From: Gammaproteobacteria bacterium
Lineage (GTDB): Bacteria > Pseudomonadota > Gammaproteobacteria > Steroidobacterales > Steroidobacteraceae
Assembly: GCA_021323735.1 (NCBI GenBank)
Contig: JAJPKM010000026.1
Coordinates: 1-64,000, forward strand
DNA: 64,000 nt
Direction: 5' to 3'
Part shown: positions 1 to 9,712 of the stretch, piece after piece
Numbering within the stretch: position 1 is the first letter of the stretch
Layout of the letters: each line of letters begins with the position of its first letter
Made by a program: the position numbers and the translations under genes
Notes under the pieces: model-generated
Told to the model about the DNA's origin: nothing
Database searches by the model: none
What the model saw: the letters and a program-made list of their open reading frames with translations, nothing else

Positions 1-365
1 GCGAAGGACTTGGGATCGTCCGTCGATCCCCAGTTGCCCTGGCCGTCGACGATGGGATAGCGGTAGGAGAAATCCTGCGCCATGTGCACCATGGCCTCGT
101 AGCAGGCAGAATCGCCGTGCGGGTGGAACTTGCCGATCACGTCGCCGACGGTGCGCGCCGATTTCTTGTGCTTGGAACCCGCCGCCAGGCCGAGCTCGCT
201 CATGGCATAGATGATGCGCCGCTGCACCGGCTTTAAGCCGTCACCCAAGCTTGGCAACGCACGGTCCAGGATGACGTACATCGAATAGTCGAGGTAGGCG
301 CTTTCCGCAAAGGCCTTGATGGGCTTGCGCTCGACCCCCTCGAAGTTCAGTTCTTGGTCTTTCAT
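1..365 (-). CDS. parC: DNA topoisomerase IV subunit A, N-terminal part (cut by window edge)
   Basis: ParC is the breakage-reunion subunit of topoisomerase IV, which decatenates daughter chromosomes together with ParE. The visible 121 residues start [19 protein letters not shown] and contain the winged-helix region with the quinolone-resistance segment [13 protein letters not shown]. The Ser and Glu that are usually altered in resistant strains are both wild type. The catalytic tyrosine lies beyond the window edge. The ATG at 365 sits 9 bp after the parE stop, so parE-parC is an operon read leftwards. GyrA is the main alternative, but the parE neighbour and the [13 protein letters not shown] wording favour ParC. 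Confidence 0.95.
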   Translation of the reverse strand, partial: MKDQELNFEGVERKPIKAFAESAYLDYSMYVILDRALPSLGDGLKPVQRRIIYAMSELGLAAGSKHKKSARTVGDVIGKFHPHGDSACYEAMVHMAQDFSYRYPIVDGQGNWGSTDDPKSF

Positions 366-374
366 GGTGAATCG

Positions 375-2261
375 CTACAAATGGGCGAGGTTGCCCTTGC
401 TCTCCAGCCATTCGCGTCGATCGGCCGCGCGCTTCTTGGCGAGCAGCATGTCGAACAGCTGGTCCGGACTGTCTTTGGCGTCGATGGTGAGCTGCACCAG
501 GCGGCGCGTTTGCGGCGCCATGGTGGTCTCGCGCAATTGGGTCGCGCTCATCTCGCCCAGGCCCTTGAAGCGGGTCACCACCACCTTGGTGCGCGAGTTC
601 GCCTCCGCGATCCGCTTCAGCGCCTTCTCGCGCTCGGCCTCGTCGAGGGCATACACCACTTCCTTGCCGGCATCGATGCGGAACAGCGGTGGCATGCAGA
701 CGTACACGTGCCCGGCGGTGACGAGCGGTCGGTAGTGGCGCAGGAACAGTGCGCACAGCAGCGTGGCAATGTGCTGCCCGTCGCTGTCCGCGTCCGCCAG
801 AATGCAGATCTTGTGGTAGCGCAGGCCCGACAAATCCGCCGTGGCCGGATCCACGCCGATGGCGATGCTGATGTTGTGCACTTCCTGGGACTGCAGCACC
901 TCGCCGGCGTCCGACTCCCAGGTGTTCAGGATCTTGCCGCGCAGCGGCATGATGGCCTGGGTGACGCGGTCGCGCGCCTGCTTGGCGGAGCCTCCGGCCG
1001 AATCACCCTCCACCAGAAACAGCTCGCCGCGCGCGGGATCCTGGCTCACGCAATCGGCAAGCTTGCCGGGCAACGCGGGACCGGCCACCACGCGCTTGCG
1101 CGCGACCTTCTGGCTGTCCTTGAAACGCTGCTGCGCGTTGGCGATCGCGAGCATCGAGATTTTCTCGCCCTGGTCGGGGTGTTGATTGAGCCACAGGGCG
1201 AAGGCGTCCTTGATGACCCCTTGCACGACCCCGGCGGACTCACGCGAGGACAGTTTCTCCTTGGTCTGTCCGGCGAATTGCGGCTCGTGCATCTTCATGG
1301 ACAGCACGAAGCTGACGCCGTCCCATACGTCCTCGGGCGTCAGCTTCAAGCCGCGCGGCACCAAATTGCGAAACTCGCAGAACTCGCGCACGGCATCGGA
1401 GGCGCCGACGCGCAAACCGTTCACGTGCGTGCCCCCCTCGGTGGTGGGAATCAAATTGACGTAGCTTTCGGTGACCGGATGCTCGGACTCCAGCACCCAG
1501 GCGAACGCCCATTCCAGGCCGCCACCCTCGATGTCGCGCTTGCCGTAGAAGGTCTCCGCCGGCAACCACTGGCCCTTGCCGAGTTCCTCGGCGAGGTATT
1601 GATGCAGGCCGCCGGTGTAGAACCACTCGTCCTTCTCTCCGGTGAGCTCATTGCTCAGCGTCACGCGCAAGTTGGGGCACAGCACGGCCTTGGCGCGCAG
1701 CACCTGCTTGAGCTTCGGAATCGCTAATTTGTCGGTATCGAAGTACTGGGCATCCGGCCAAAAGCGGATGGTCGTTCCGGTCTTGGACTTCGGCACATCG
1801 CCGACCACCTCGAGTTTCGATTTGGGCTTGCCGCCGGCGTAGCTCTGGTTGTATTCCTTGCCGCCGCGACGCACCCATACTTCGAGGTTCTTGGACAAGG
1901 CGTTGACCACGGACACGCCTACGCCGTGCAGGCCGCCGGAATGCTGATAGCTCTTGTCGTTGAATTTTCCGCCGGCGTGCAGGCGCGTGAGAATGAGCTC
2001 GACGCCGCTGATCTTCTCCTTAGGGTGGATATCGACCGGCATACCCCGGCCGTTATCTCTGACTTCGCAAGAACCGTCCTTGTGCAGCGTGACGTCTATG
2101 GCGTCGCAATGACCGTTGATCGCCTCATCGACGCTGTTGTCGATCACCTCGTGCGCCAGATGGTTGGGCCGCGTGGTGTCGGTGTACATGCCGGGGCGGC
2201 GGCGCACCGGATCCAACCCGCTCAGCACCTCGATGTCGGAGGCCGTATAAGAGGATGCCAT
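375..2261 (-). CDS. parE: DNA topoisomerase IV subunit B
   Basis: This is the ATPase subunit of topoisomerase IV, 628 residues, the usual ParE length and without the roughly 170-residue insert of many gammaproteobacterial GyrB proteins. The GHKL ATPase motif EVIDNSVDEA (residues 38-47) carries the catalytic Glu and the Mg-binding Asn. The glycine-rich lid GLHGVGVSVVNALS follows near 110-123. The TOPRIM domain shows EGDSAGG (418-424) and the DADSDG acidic motif (490-495), both complete. It is the first gene of the parE-parC operon. The ATG at 2261 gives a standard ParE N-terminus (SYTASDIEVLSGLDPVRRRPGMY). Confidence 0.97.
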   Translation of the reverse strand: MASSYTASDIEVLSGLDPVRRRPGMYTDTTRPNHLAHEVIDNSVDEAINGHCDAIDVTLHKDGSCEVRDNGRGMPVDIHPKEKISGVELILTRLHAGGKFNDKSYQHSGGLHGVGVSVVNALSKNLEVWVRRGGKEYNQSYAGGKPKSKLEVVGDVPKSKTGTTIRFWPDAQYFDTDKLAIPKLKQVLRAKAVLCPNLRVTLSNELTGEKDEWFYTGGLHQYLAEELGKGQWLPAETFYGKRDIEGGGLEWAFAWVLESEHPVTESYVNLIPTTEGGTHVNGLRVGASDAVREFCEFRNLVPRGLKLTPEDVWDGVSFVLSMKMHEPQFAGQTKEKLSSRESAGVVQGVIKDAFALWLNQHPDQGEKISMLAIANAQQRFKDSQKVARKRVVAGPALPGKLADCVSQDPARGELFLVEGDSAGGSAKQARDRVTQAIMPLRGKILNTWESDAGEVLQSQEVHNISIAIGVDPATADLSGLRYHKICILADADSDGQHIATLLCALFLRHYRPLVTAGHVYVCMPPLFRIDAGKEVVYALDEAEREKALKRIAEANSRTKVVVTRFKGLGEMSATQLRETTMAPQTRRLVQLTIDAKDSPDQLFDMLLAKKRAADRREWLESKGNLAHL

Positions 2262-2382
2262 CGATTACCTCATGCTCACGGGAAATACCTACGACAGGCT
2301 CCCCCGAAGGCGGCGAAGTTTAGCATGCTGAACCAAGGTGTACCGGCTGGTACCGCGCATGTGATTCAGCTATCTTTGGCGC

Positions 2383-2649
2383 ATGGGAATCGCCAACCAG
2401 CAGAATATGATTCGCAGCATTCCGGTTCTGCCGCAACCGTACGGCATCCGTGTACGGCTGCGTCATGGCGATCCATTCGCCAAGCTGGTCGGTGCCGACT
2501 GGCAGAAGACTCACTGGTTCTTCACGGCGTCGGAGCGCGACCGCGTGCTCGACGACATGTCGCGCAAGCACGAGTACTCCCGCATCGGCGATGCCCCCGC
2601 GCTGGTTTTCGAGAAGGTCGAAAAACTCGGCGAGAGCCGCAGCTTCTAG
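2383..2649 (+). CDS. Small conserved-looking hypothetical protein
   Basis: An 88-residue soluble protein with no signal peptide or membrane segment. The sequence is compact and globular in composition (for example IRSIPVLPQPYGIRVRLRHG, then ADWQKTHWFF and DDMSRKHEYSRIGDAPALVF), unlike the arginine/alanine-rich shadow frames around it. It stands alone, divergent from parE and ahead of a tandem repeat that separates it from the convergent patatin gene. A second possible start is the ATG at 2407. I do not recognise the family and assign no function. It is called as a real gene on amino-acid composition and the absence of any overlapping better candidate. Confidence 0.6.
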   Translation: MGIANQQNMIRSIPVLPQPYGIRVRLRHGDPFAKLVGADWQKTHWFFTASERDRVLDDMSRKHEYSRIGDAPALVFEKVEKLGESRSF

Positions 2650-2661
2650 TAAGGCGCTTAC

Positions 2662-2811
2662 GCGCAATCTTTTCCGGCTTTTCCGAACCTTTTTAGGACG
2701 GGGTCGCTTCGACCCCGGGAAATGTTGGCGCGCCAGCGCAATCTTTTCCGACTTCTCCGAACCTTTTACGTACGGGGTCGCTTCGACCCCGGGAAATGTT
2801 GGCGCGCCAGC
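2662..2811. repeat. Two tandem copies of a 74-bp palindrome-containing repeat
   Basis: Two units with a period of 74 bp begin at 2662 and 2736 and differ at only a few positions. Each holds a perfect hairpin, CGGGGTCG-CTT-CGACCCCG (2699-2717 and 2773-2791), followed by the self-complementary octamer GGCGCGCC (2727-2734 and 2801-2808). They lie between the convergent 88-residue gene and the patatin gene, where bidirectional terminators or repetitive extragenic palindromes are usual. No long T-run follows either hairpin, so an intrinsic terminator is not proven. Confidence 0.85.
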
Positions 2812-2813
2812 GC

Positions 2814-5066
2814 CTAAAAAGTCCGACCCAAGAACAAATAGTACGCGCTGTGCCCCGCGGTATCGTAGCCCGACCCCAGGTAAACGGGACCCAGAAAGGT
2901 ATCGAAGGCGAGGAATATCGACCCGTCCTTGCGCGCGGAGCCGAAACTCGCGTTGCCGCGCTGCTGCCAGGTGTCTCCGAGTTCCAGCGATGCGCCGATG
3001 TAGGCGGGGAATTCGAAAAAGCCCTCGCCGCCTCGCCCGATTTTTCGAAAATAAATGGCGCGTGTAATCGCATAGTTCTGGCCGAACAACGACGCGGGCG
3101 CGAGTCCCGACAGATTGAAGAATCCGCCCAGGGAAAACAATTCCGGCACCGTGGTTGCCTTGATGGTACCGCTGACCACGCTGCCGGCCGATGCCCAGAA
3201 AAGCAGCGTATTGCGGCCGGCCGACCGCGCGATCAGCCAATCCGCCTGGACTTTGTCCCACGCGGAATCGGCGCCCAGATCGTTTCTATTTGCGTCCCAC
3301 TGAAAAGTGAATTGCTGCCCATCGCGCGGGAAATGCAGATTGTCGAGCTTGTCGTAGCTGAATTTGACGAACAGCTCGCCCTCGTTGTACTGCTGGTCCA
3401 CGAGCGTGGGATCGCCCAGGCGCACCCGTACCGCGCCGTTGGTGCGATGAAATCCGGCGCGGATTTCGCCCCAGTTGCCGAGAGTACGCCCGATGTCCAA
3501 ATCGGCTTCAGCCTCGCGGTCGCGATAGTCGGCAACCGCCACATCCTTGGTATAGAGCTGCAGGTCGCGTGCTTCCACGCGCAGGCTCGGCGCCACGAAC
3601 CAGGTCCGCTGCGCGTCCAGCGGCTGGTAGAATTCGCTGGCCACTTTCGGATCGCTGCCGATCTGCACATCGGTGATCAGCTCCGCGCCCAAGTCATCGA
3701 GCTCGGTCAAGATGAAGCGCGTCGCGGCATTGTACCGGCTGTTGCCTTGGAAATTGTCCTCCAGATTCAAGCCGAAGCGAATGTAGTTCGGCCCCCAGGA
3801 TTTGCGGCGCGCCCGTACCTCGAGACCGGATTCCTCCTCGGACCCCTCTCCCTGATCGACCAAGGCATAGTCCAGGGTCTCGAAATTTCCCAGCCCGTAC
3901 AGTTGCGTGACGTGCTTGCCGACCGCATCGACATCCAACGGCTTGTCGATCAGCGGCTGCATCTCCGCCATGATGGTCTTTTCGTAGCGCTTCGATTCCT
4001 CATCCACGCGCACGAACTTGAGGGCCGGCAATCCCGGTTCCCGGGACGCCCGGCGCGCCAGATAGTCACGATAAGCGCCATCGCCGACGCGGAGCGGATC
4101 GAGTCGAGCGAGCATCGCCCGGGCCGCATTCTCGCCGGCGGCCACGGTGGAACTTACCGCGGTGAAATCGGTGGAACTGGCCGAGCCCATCACGGGCTCG
4201 ACCAGAATGTCCGCCGGGCGCAATGTGCCGCGCTGCCGATCGGCGTCCTTGCGCACCAAAATCGCCAGCATCTGGTTGGAAATCGACAAGGCAGAATCCA
4301 ATTGGGATCGCGACTGTAGCGGGAAGCTCACGTCGGACACGATGAGAATGTCGGCATGCATGTCGCGCGCCACATCGATGGGCAGGTTCTCCGCGAGCCC
4401 CCCGTCCACCAACACCTTGCCCTGGGTTTCGACCGGGGCAAACACCCCGGGGGCTGAAATGCTGGCACGCATTGCGATCGACAGGTCGCCCTTGTCCATC
4501 AGCACTGCACTGCCGGTGAGCAGATCGGTCGCCACCGCACGAAATGGCGTGGGCAGCAAGTCGAAATCGGTGGTGTTGCTGAACGGCAGAGTGAGCTGGC
4601 GCAGCGTTTCCTGGAGTTTTTGCCCTTGAATGAAGCCCTTGGGCAGCAGGATTCGGCCGTGCTTCAGCCCCAACGGCAAATTCACCAGAAAATTTCGATC
4701 GTCTTGTTTACGTCGGAATGCGAGGTCGCGTCGGGGCGGTGCATCGTGGAAGGCTTCCTGCCAGTCCACCGAGCGCATGGTCACGTCGATCTGCGCGGCC
4801 GTCATCCCGCTGGCGTACAGGCCTCCCACCACCGCGCCCATGCTGGTGCCCGCGATGCAGTCGATCGGCACCTTCAGCTCTTCGAGGACCTTCAAGACAC
4901 CGATATGCGCCATGCCACGCGCGCCGCCACCTGAGAGCACGAGACAAATTCGCGGCCTGGCCGCAGGCGAGATGTTCCCTACGGCCGCCTGCTCGGTGGA
5001 GTAAGCGACTTGGCAACTCGCGGCCAGCGCGCAGGCCCAAACGACTTGTCTGGCGAACTTCCCCAT
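2814..5066 (-). CDS. Patatin-like phospholipase with C-terminal surface-antigen beta-barrel (type Vd / PlpD-like)
   Basis: A 750-residue secreted esterase/phospholipase that appears to carry its own outer-membrane barrel. An N-terminal signal peptide (through about residue 23) precedes the patatin domain. That domain has the oxyanion loop SGGGARG (45-51), the nucleophile elbow GTSMG (73-77, Ser75) and the catalytic DGG (Asp221), a complete Ser-Asp dyad. The middle resembles a POTRA module. The C-terminal half is rich in beta-barrel strands and ends in an aromatic residue (YYLFLGRTF), as expected for BAM recognition. This order (patatin, POTRA, bacterial surface antigen) is that of PlpD-type autotransporters. 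Both neighbours end or start cleanly, and the gene appears monocistronic. Confidence 0.9.
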   Translation of the reverse strand: MGKFARQVVWACALAASCQVAYSTEQAAVGNISPAARPRICLVLSGGGARGMAHIGVLKVLEELKVPIDCIAGTSMGAVVGGLYASGMTAAQIDVTMRSVDWQEAFHDAPPRRDLAFRRKQDDRNFLVNLPLGLKHGRILLPKGFIQGQKLQETLRQLTLPFSNTTDFDLLPTPFRAVATDLLTGSAVLMDKGDLSIAMRASISAPGVFAPVETQGKVLVDGGLAENLPIDVARDMHADILIVSDVSFPLQSRSQLDSALSISNQMLAILVRKDADRQRGTLRPADILVEPVMGSASSTDFTAVSSTVAAGENAARAMLARLDPLRVGDGAYRDYLARRASREPGLPALKFVRVDEESKRYEKTIMAEMQPLIDKPLDVDAVGKHVTQLYGLGNFETLDYALVDQGEGSEEESGLEVRARRKSWGPNYIRFGLNLEDNFQGNSRYNAATRFILTELDDLGAELITDVQIGSDPKVASEFYQPLDAQRTWFVAPSLRVEARDLQLYTKDVAVADYRDREAEADLDIGRTLGNWGEIRAGFHRTNGAVRVRLGDPTLVDQQYNEGELFVKFSYDKLDNLHFPRDGQQFTFQWDANRNDLGADSAWDKVQADWLIARSAGRNTLLFWASAGSVVSGTIKATTVPELFSLGGFFNLSGLAPASLFGQNYAITRAIYFRKIGRGGEGFFEFPAYIGASLELGDTWQQRGNASFGSARKDGSIFLAFDTFLGPVYLGSGYDTAGHSAYYLFLGRTF

Positions 5067-5156
5067 GGTGGGAGCATACCCAACTTCGTTCGGCGCGGCC
5101 TCCGATCACCGCCCGTCTACTCGCGGCCTCGAGGAAAGACAGGCTCGCGCCCAGAT

Positions 5157-5192
5157 CTAAAGAACCACGCCGATTTAAAGGACCACGTCGAT
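5157..5192. repeat. 18-bp imperfect tandem duplication over a stop codon
   Basis: Two adjacent 18-bp units (5157-5174 and 5175-5192) match at 15 of 18 positions. The right-hand unit encodes the last residues and stop of the DUF4382 lipoprotein gene on the minus strand. The left-hand unit would encode almost the same peptide end plus a second stop in the same frame. It looks like a small duplication of the gene's 3' end. Confidence 0.8.
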
Positions 5193-7199
5193 ACTGGAAG
5201 CGGTAAAGCTGTTGGCCGTCGGATTATAAAAGCCTCGAGCCACAAACCGGGTCGCCGGGGTGGGCGTGGCAAAGGTCGTGTTCAGCTGCGTCACGAAAGC
5301 GCCAAAGCCGTTGAATGACTCGATGGCGGGGGTAGCCGACCCAGGAATGGCGCCGGGGCCGACGGAAAACACTGGATTGAACAGCGGCAGGCCATTTGCA
5401 GCCGCCTGGGCCGCTGCCGGCACGATGGTCGGCGAGGCGCTCAAGGTCTTGAGGTCGATGCCATTGGCACCGATGCGAAGCTGGCCGGAAGCGAAAGCGG
5501 CATTGCCCAGGTCGATCGTCAGGCCGCCGGACGTCAGCGTGGAGAATGGCGCAGTGGTTCCGGTACCGCTCCAGCTCACCACGAGGCTGGCAGGTTCATT
5601 CACCTCGGCATTCACGGCCTGGGCGATGAACGCCGGTGGTGCCGTACCGAATGGACTGGTGAAGCCCTCGATCCACAGCGGATTGCCGGCGACATTGGCC
5701 GGCAGCGTCAGCGTGCCGGTATTGACCGCATAGTTGGCCGCCGTGGGATCCTGCGCCGCGCTCATGCCATTTCCCGCGAAGTTGTAAATGCTGGCCGGCC
5801 AATTGCCGATGGTTTGCAAGTTCAAGGACAAGCTGCCGGCGCCCGAGGAAATCAGATTGCCGAAGATTTCGGTGGACTGAATTCGCACCGAGCCGGTATC
5901 CGCCGAGGAACCCGTGGCATCGAAAATCGTGACACCCGCCGAGTTGATCGAGAAGAGGCCGCGAGCGGTAATGTGTTGTCCGACGGAAATCGAATTGAAG
6001 TTCAAAGGCCCCAGGGTCGAAACCCCGTCGGCGGTCACGAGGGTGCCCGGTCCCAACAGCACCTGCGAATCCAGGTTCTGGTATAGAACGAGTTGCGCAT
6101 CATTGTTGAAGAGCGTCGCGCCGCGCACCGTCAGAACATTGCCGCTGCGGGCGATCACGTCGCCCTCCAATCCCTCGGTAAAGAAATCCTCCAGCGTTCC
6201 GCCCTCGACCACGTAGACGGAATGGAATATTCCGGCCGAAATGCCCGGCGCAGGCGTGGTCGTTGGTTCGAAAGTAGTGAACGCGGCGGCCACGGTCGAG
6301 CCCGCCGAGGCTTGGGATATGGGCACCAAGCCGGACGAGCCCACATAGGTGGTACCGCCGAAGGTATAGACGGTATGGGCGTCACCGAACAAGGTCGTCG
6401 TGCCCAAACTGTTCACTTCATCGAAGAACGGCCGCACGACCACGGTGTACGTGCCGATGTTCACGTTCGAATTGACCAGGGCGCCGCGCACACGGATCAG
6501 CTTGTTGTCCGGCTCGGTGGTGGAAACCGACATGAATGGCTTGACCGTAACCTTGGGCGGATTGACGGTAGCATCGATGGTATTCGACGCCGAAAGGTCA
6601 AAGTTGAACGCAAGGCGAAGCGCATTGCTCGTGGCGAACGTGGGCTGCAGCGTCAGCTCATTGTTGGGGTCCAAGTTCACGTTCACGGCCACCGTCGTCA
6701 GGGGATTGTTGCTCGGATCCACGATCGTCGCCTTCACCGGCGCCCCGTTGACCATCACATTGATCTGCGAGTTGGTATAGTCGAGGGTGATCATGGCCGA
6801 GGTATAGGTATCCACGGGCACACTTGCCGTCGCCCAGAGTTCGGAAAGATTCTGCAGCTTGGTAAAATCGACCGTCTCCGGAACCGCTACCGCCGTAACG
6901 GAGCCGTTGAGCTTGCCGACCAGGACGACGGAGTCGACGGTCACGATGTAGCTGGAAAACTGCCCGGCATCATCGGTTAGGCTTAAGGTGGTCCACGCAA
7001 CACCGAACCCGCTGTCGATATTGTTGTTGTGGCAGCCCGCGGCCACCACGCCGAAAGTGCACGCGCAGAGCAGTGCGGCCAGACGTTTGCGGGCCCTATT
7101 CTTGATCGATGAATACACGACGGATTCCAATTTGTGGGTAGGGACTCGAGCCTTTGAGGCTGCGTAGGATAAAGACTTTCGAGACTTTGCGCGCATCAA
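5175..7199 (-). CDS. Large DUF4382-type lipoprotein
   Basis: A 674-residue exported protein. A basic stretch (KNRARKR) is followed by a hydrophobic run and the lipobox VVAAGC, predicting lipid attachment at that Cys near residue 55. The first mature domain (WTTLSLTDDAGQFSSYIVTVDSV and onward to about residue 230) fits DUF4382, found in surface or periplasmic lipoproteins. The rest consists of repeated Thr/Val/Gly-rich beta segments of about 80-100 residues, each with 'G...V..RG' or 'VTARG' turns, resembling DUF5666-like repeats. The long N-terminal leader suggests the true start is downstream of 7199, perhaps the GTG near VVYSSIKN. Function is unknown; a structural or adhesive surface role is possible but not shown. 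Confidence 0.8.
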   Translation of the reverse strand: MMRAKSRKSLSYAASKARVPTHKLESVVYSSIKNRARKRLAALLCACTFGVVAAGCHNNNIDSGFGVAWTTLSLTDDAGQFSSYIVTVDSVVLVGKLNGSVTAVAVPETVDFTKLQNLSELWATASVPVDTYTSAMITLDYTNSQINVMVNGAPVKATIVDPSNNPLTTVAVNVNLDPNNELTLQPTFATSNALRLAFNFDLSASNTIDATVNPPKVTVKPFMSVSTTEPDNKLIRVRGALVNSNVNIGTYTVVVRPFFDEVNSLGTTTLFGDAHTVYTFGGTTYVGSSGLVPISQASAGSTVAAAFTTFEPTTTPAPGISAGIFHSVYVVEGGTLEDFFTEGLEGDVIARSGNVLTVRGATLFNNDAQLVLYQNLDSQVLLGPGTLVTADGVSTLGPLNFNSISVGQHITARGLFSINSAGVTIFDATGSSADTGSVRIQSTEIFGNLISSGAGSLSLNLQTIGNWPASIYNFAGNGMSAAQDPTAANYAVNTGTLTLPANVAGNPLWIEGFTSPFGTAPPAFIAQAVNAEVNEPASLVVSWSGTGTTAPFSTLTSGGLTIDLGNAAFASGQLRIGANGIDLKTLSASPTIVPAAAQAAANGLPLFNPVFSVGPGAIPGSATPAIESFNGFGAFVTQLNTTFATPTPATRFVARGFYNPTANSFTASSIDVVL

Positions 7200-7224
7200 A
7201 GTTCCATTTTGCCGCTGCGGGGGC

Positions 7225-8358
7225 TTAGCGGCCGGAGCGCTTTCCCGCCGGGCGCGGCACTTGCTGGGTAATACAGTGGATATTGCCTCCCCCGAGCAGG
7301 ATTTCGCGGGTGGGGACAGCCAGCACGGTGCGGGTGGGGAACAAGCGCTTCAGCTTGGCCAAGGCTGCGGCATCGCTGCGTTCACCGTACCGGGGCATCA
7401 CCACGCATTTGTTGGCGATGTAGAAGTTGATGTAGGAGGCGGCCAGCCGATCGCCGGCGCGGCGCGGATGGCTGTCCGCACGCACATCGATGCCCGCCGC
7501 TTCCTCGGCGGTCATGAACAGCGGCCCGGGCTGATGAATTTTGTGAACCTCCAGGCGGCGGCCGCGCGCATCCTTGGCGTGGCGCAAGCGCTGGTACGCA
7601 TCCAGGGAAATCTCGTACTGGGGATCGGATCGATCCTCAGTCCAGGTCAGTGCCACGTGCCCGGGGCTGGTAAAGCAAGCGAGCTCGTCGATATGGCCGC
7701 TGGTCTCGTCGCGATAGACCCCCTTGTCCAGCCAGATCACGGTGCGCACTCCCAAGTACCCATGCAACTGCTGTTCGATCTGCTCGCGCGACAGATGCGG
7801 ATTGCGATTCGGATTGAGCAGGCACTCTTCCGTGGTGAGGCAGGTCCCCTGGCCGTCCACATGAACCGCGCCGCCCTCCATCACCAAGGATGTGCGGTAT
7901 CGGTCGGCGCCCTCCAGCTCCAATACCTTTTGCGCGACCTCATCGTCCCGATCCCAAGGAAAGTACAACCCTCCCCTAAGACCACCCCATGCATTGAAGG
8001 TCCAATCGATGCCGCGGCGGCGCCCCTTAGCGTCGATGACGAAGGTCGGCCCGCAGTCGCGCATCCACGCATCGTTGCTGGTCAGTTCGATCACGCGGAT
8101 ATCCCGCGGCAGGCGCGCGCGCGCGTTCGCGAATTGCGCCGCCGACACCCCGACGCTGACCGGTTCGCCGGCGGCGATCGCCGTTGCAACCGCAGCGAAC
8201 GCCGCCTGCGCCGGCTTTGCGCCCAGGCGCCAATTGTCCGATCGCTCGGGCCATAGCATCCAGCAGCCCGAATGCCTCTCGAACTCCGCGGGCATGCGAA
8301 AGCCGTCTTTGGCCGGTGTTGAAATGAAGTTGCGCAATGCGAGTCTCCGGTCGCGCAT
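7225..8358 (-). CDS. aguA: Agmatine deiminase
   Basis: AguA hydrolyses agmatine to N-carbamoylputrescine and ammonia, the first step of the agmatine route to putrescine. The 377-residue protein belongs to the guanidino-group-modifying fold. It starts with the family's GFRMPAEFERHSGCWMLWP and shows NDAWMRDCGPTFV, the EGGAVHVDG motif, DETSGHIDELACF, and the C-terminal catalytic Cys in GGGNIHCITQQVP (residue 362). The ATG at 8358 has no evident ribosome site. A TTG at 8337, preceded by GGAG at good distance, may be the real start. It is divergent from icd with only 35 bp between starts. Its pathway partner AguB is about 34 kb away at 41951-42820. Confidence 0.93.
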   Translation of the reverse strand: MRDRRLALRNFISTPAKDGFRMPAEFERHSGCWMLWPERSDNWRLGAKPAQAAFAAVATAIAAGEPVSVGVSAAQFANARARLPRDIRVIELTSNDAWMRDCGPTFVIDAKGRRRGIDWTFNAWGGLRGGLYFPWDRDDEVAQKVLELEGADRYRTSLVMEGGAVHVDGQGTCLTTEECLLNPNRNPHLSREQIEQQLHGYLGVRTVIWLDKGVYRDETSGHIDELACFTSPGHVALTWTEDRSDPQYEISLDAYQRLRHAKDARGRRLEVHKIHQPGPLFMTAEEAAGIDVRADSHPRRAGDRLAASYINFYIANKCVVMPRYGERSDAAALAKLKRLFPTRTVLAVPTREILLGGGNIHCITQQVPRPAGKRSGR

Positions 8359-8393
8359 GCTAGCATTGCCGCTGCGTTTACAGGAGCCGCGGA

Positions 8394-9701
<1,308 letters not shown>

Positions 9702-9712
9702 CGACGCCGGAC

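Noticed and set aside
354-1727. Long plus-strand open frame opposite parE
   Set aside because: It is the antisense of parE, rich in Arg/Ala/Gly/His, with no ribosome site or recognisable domain. High GC content keeps antisense frames open.
2796-4319. Plus-strand open frame of about 500 codons opposite the patatin gene
   Set aside because: Antisense shadow of a clearly homologous gene, with composition unlike neighbouring proteins.
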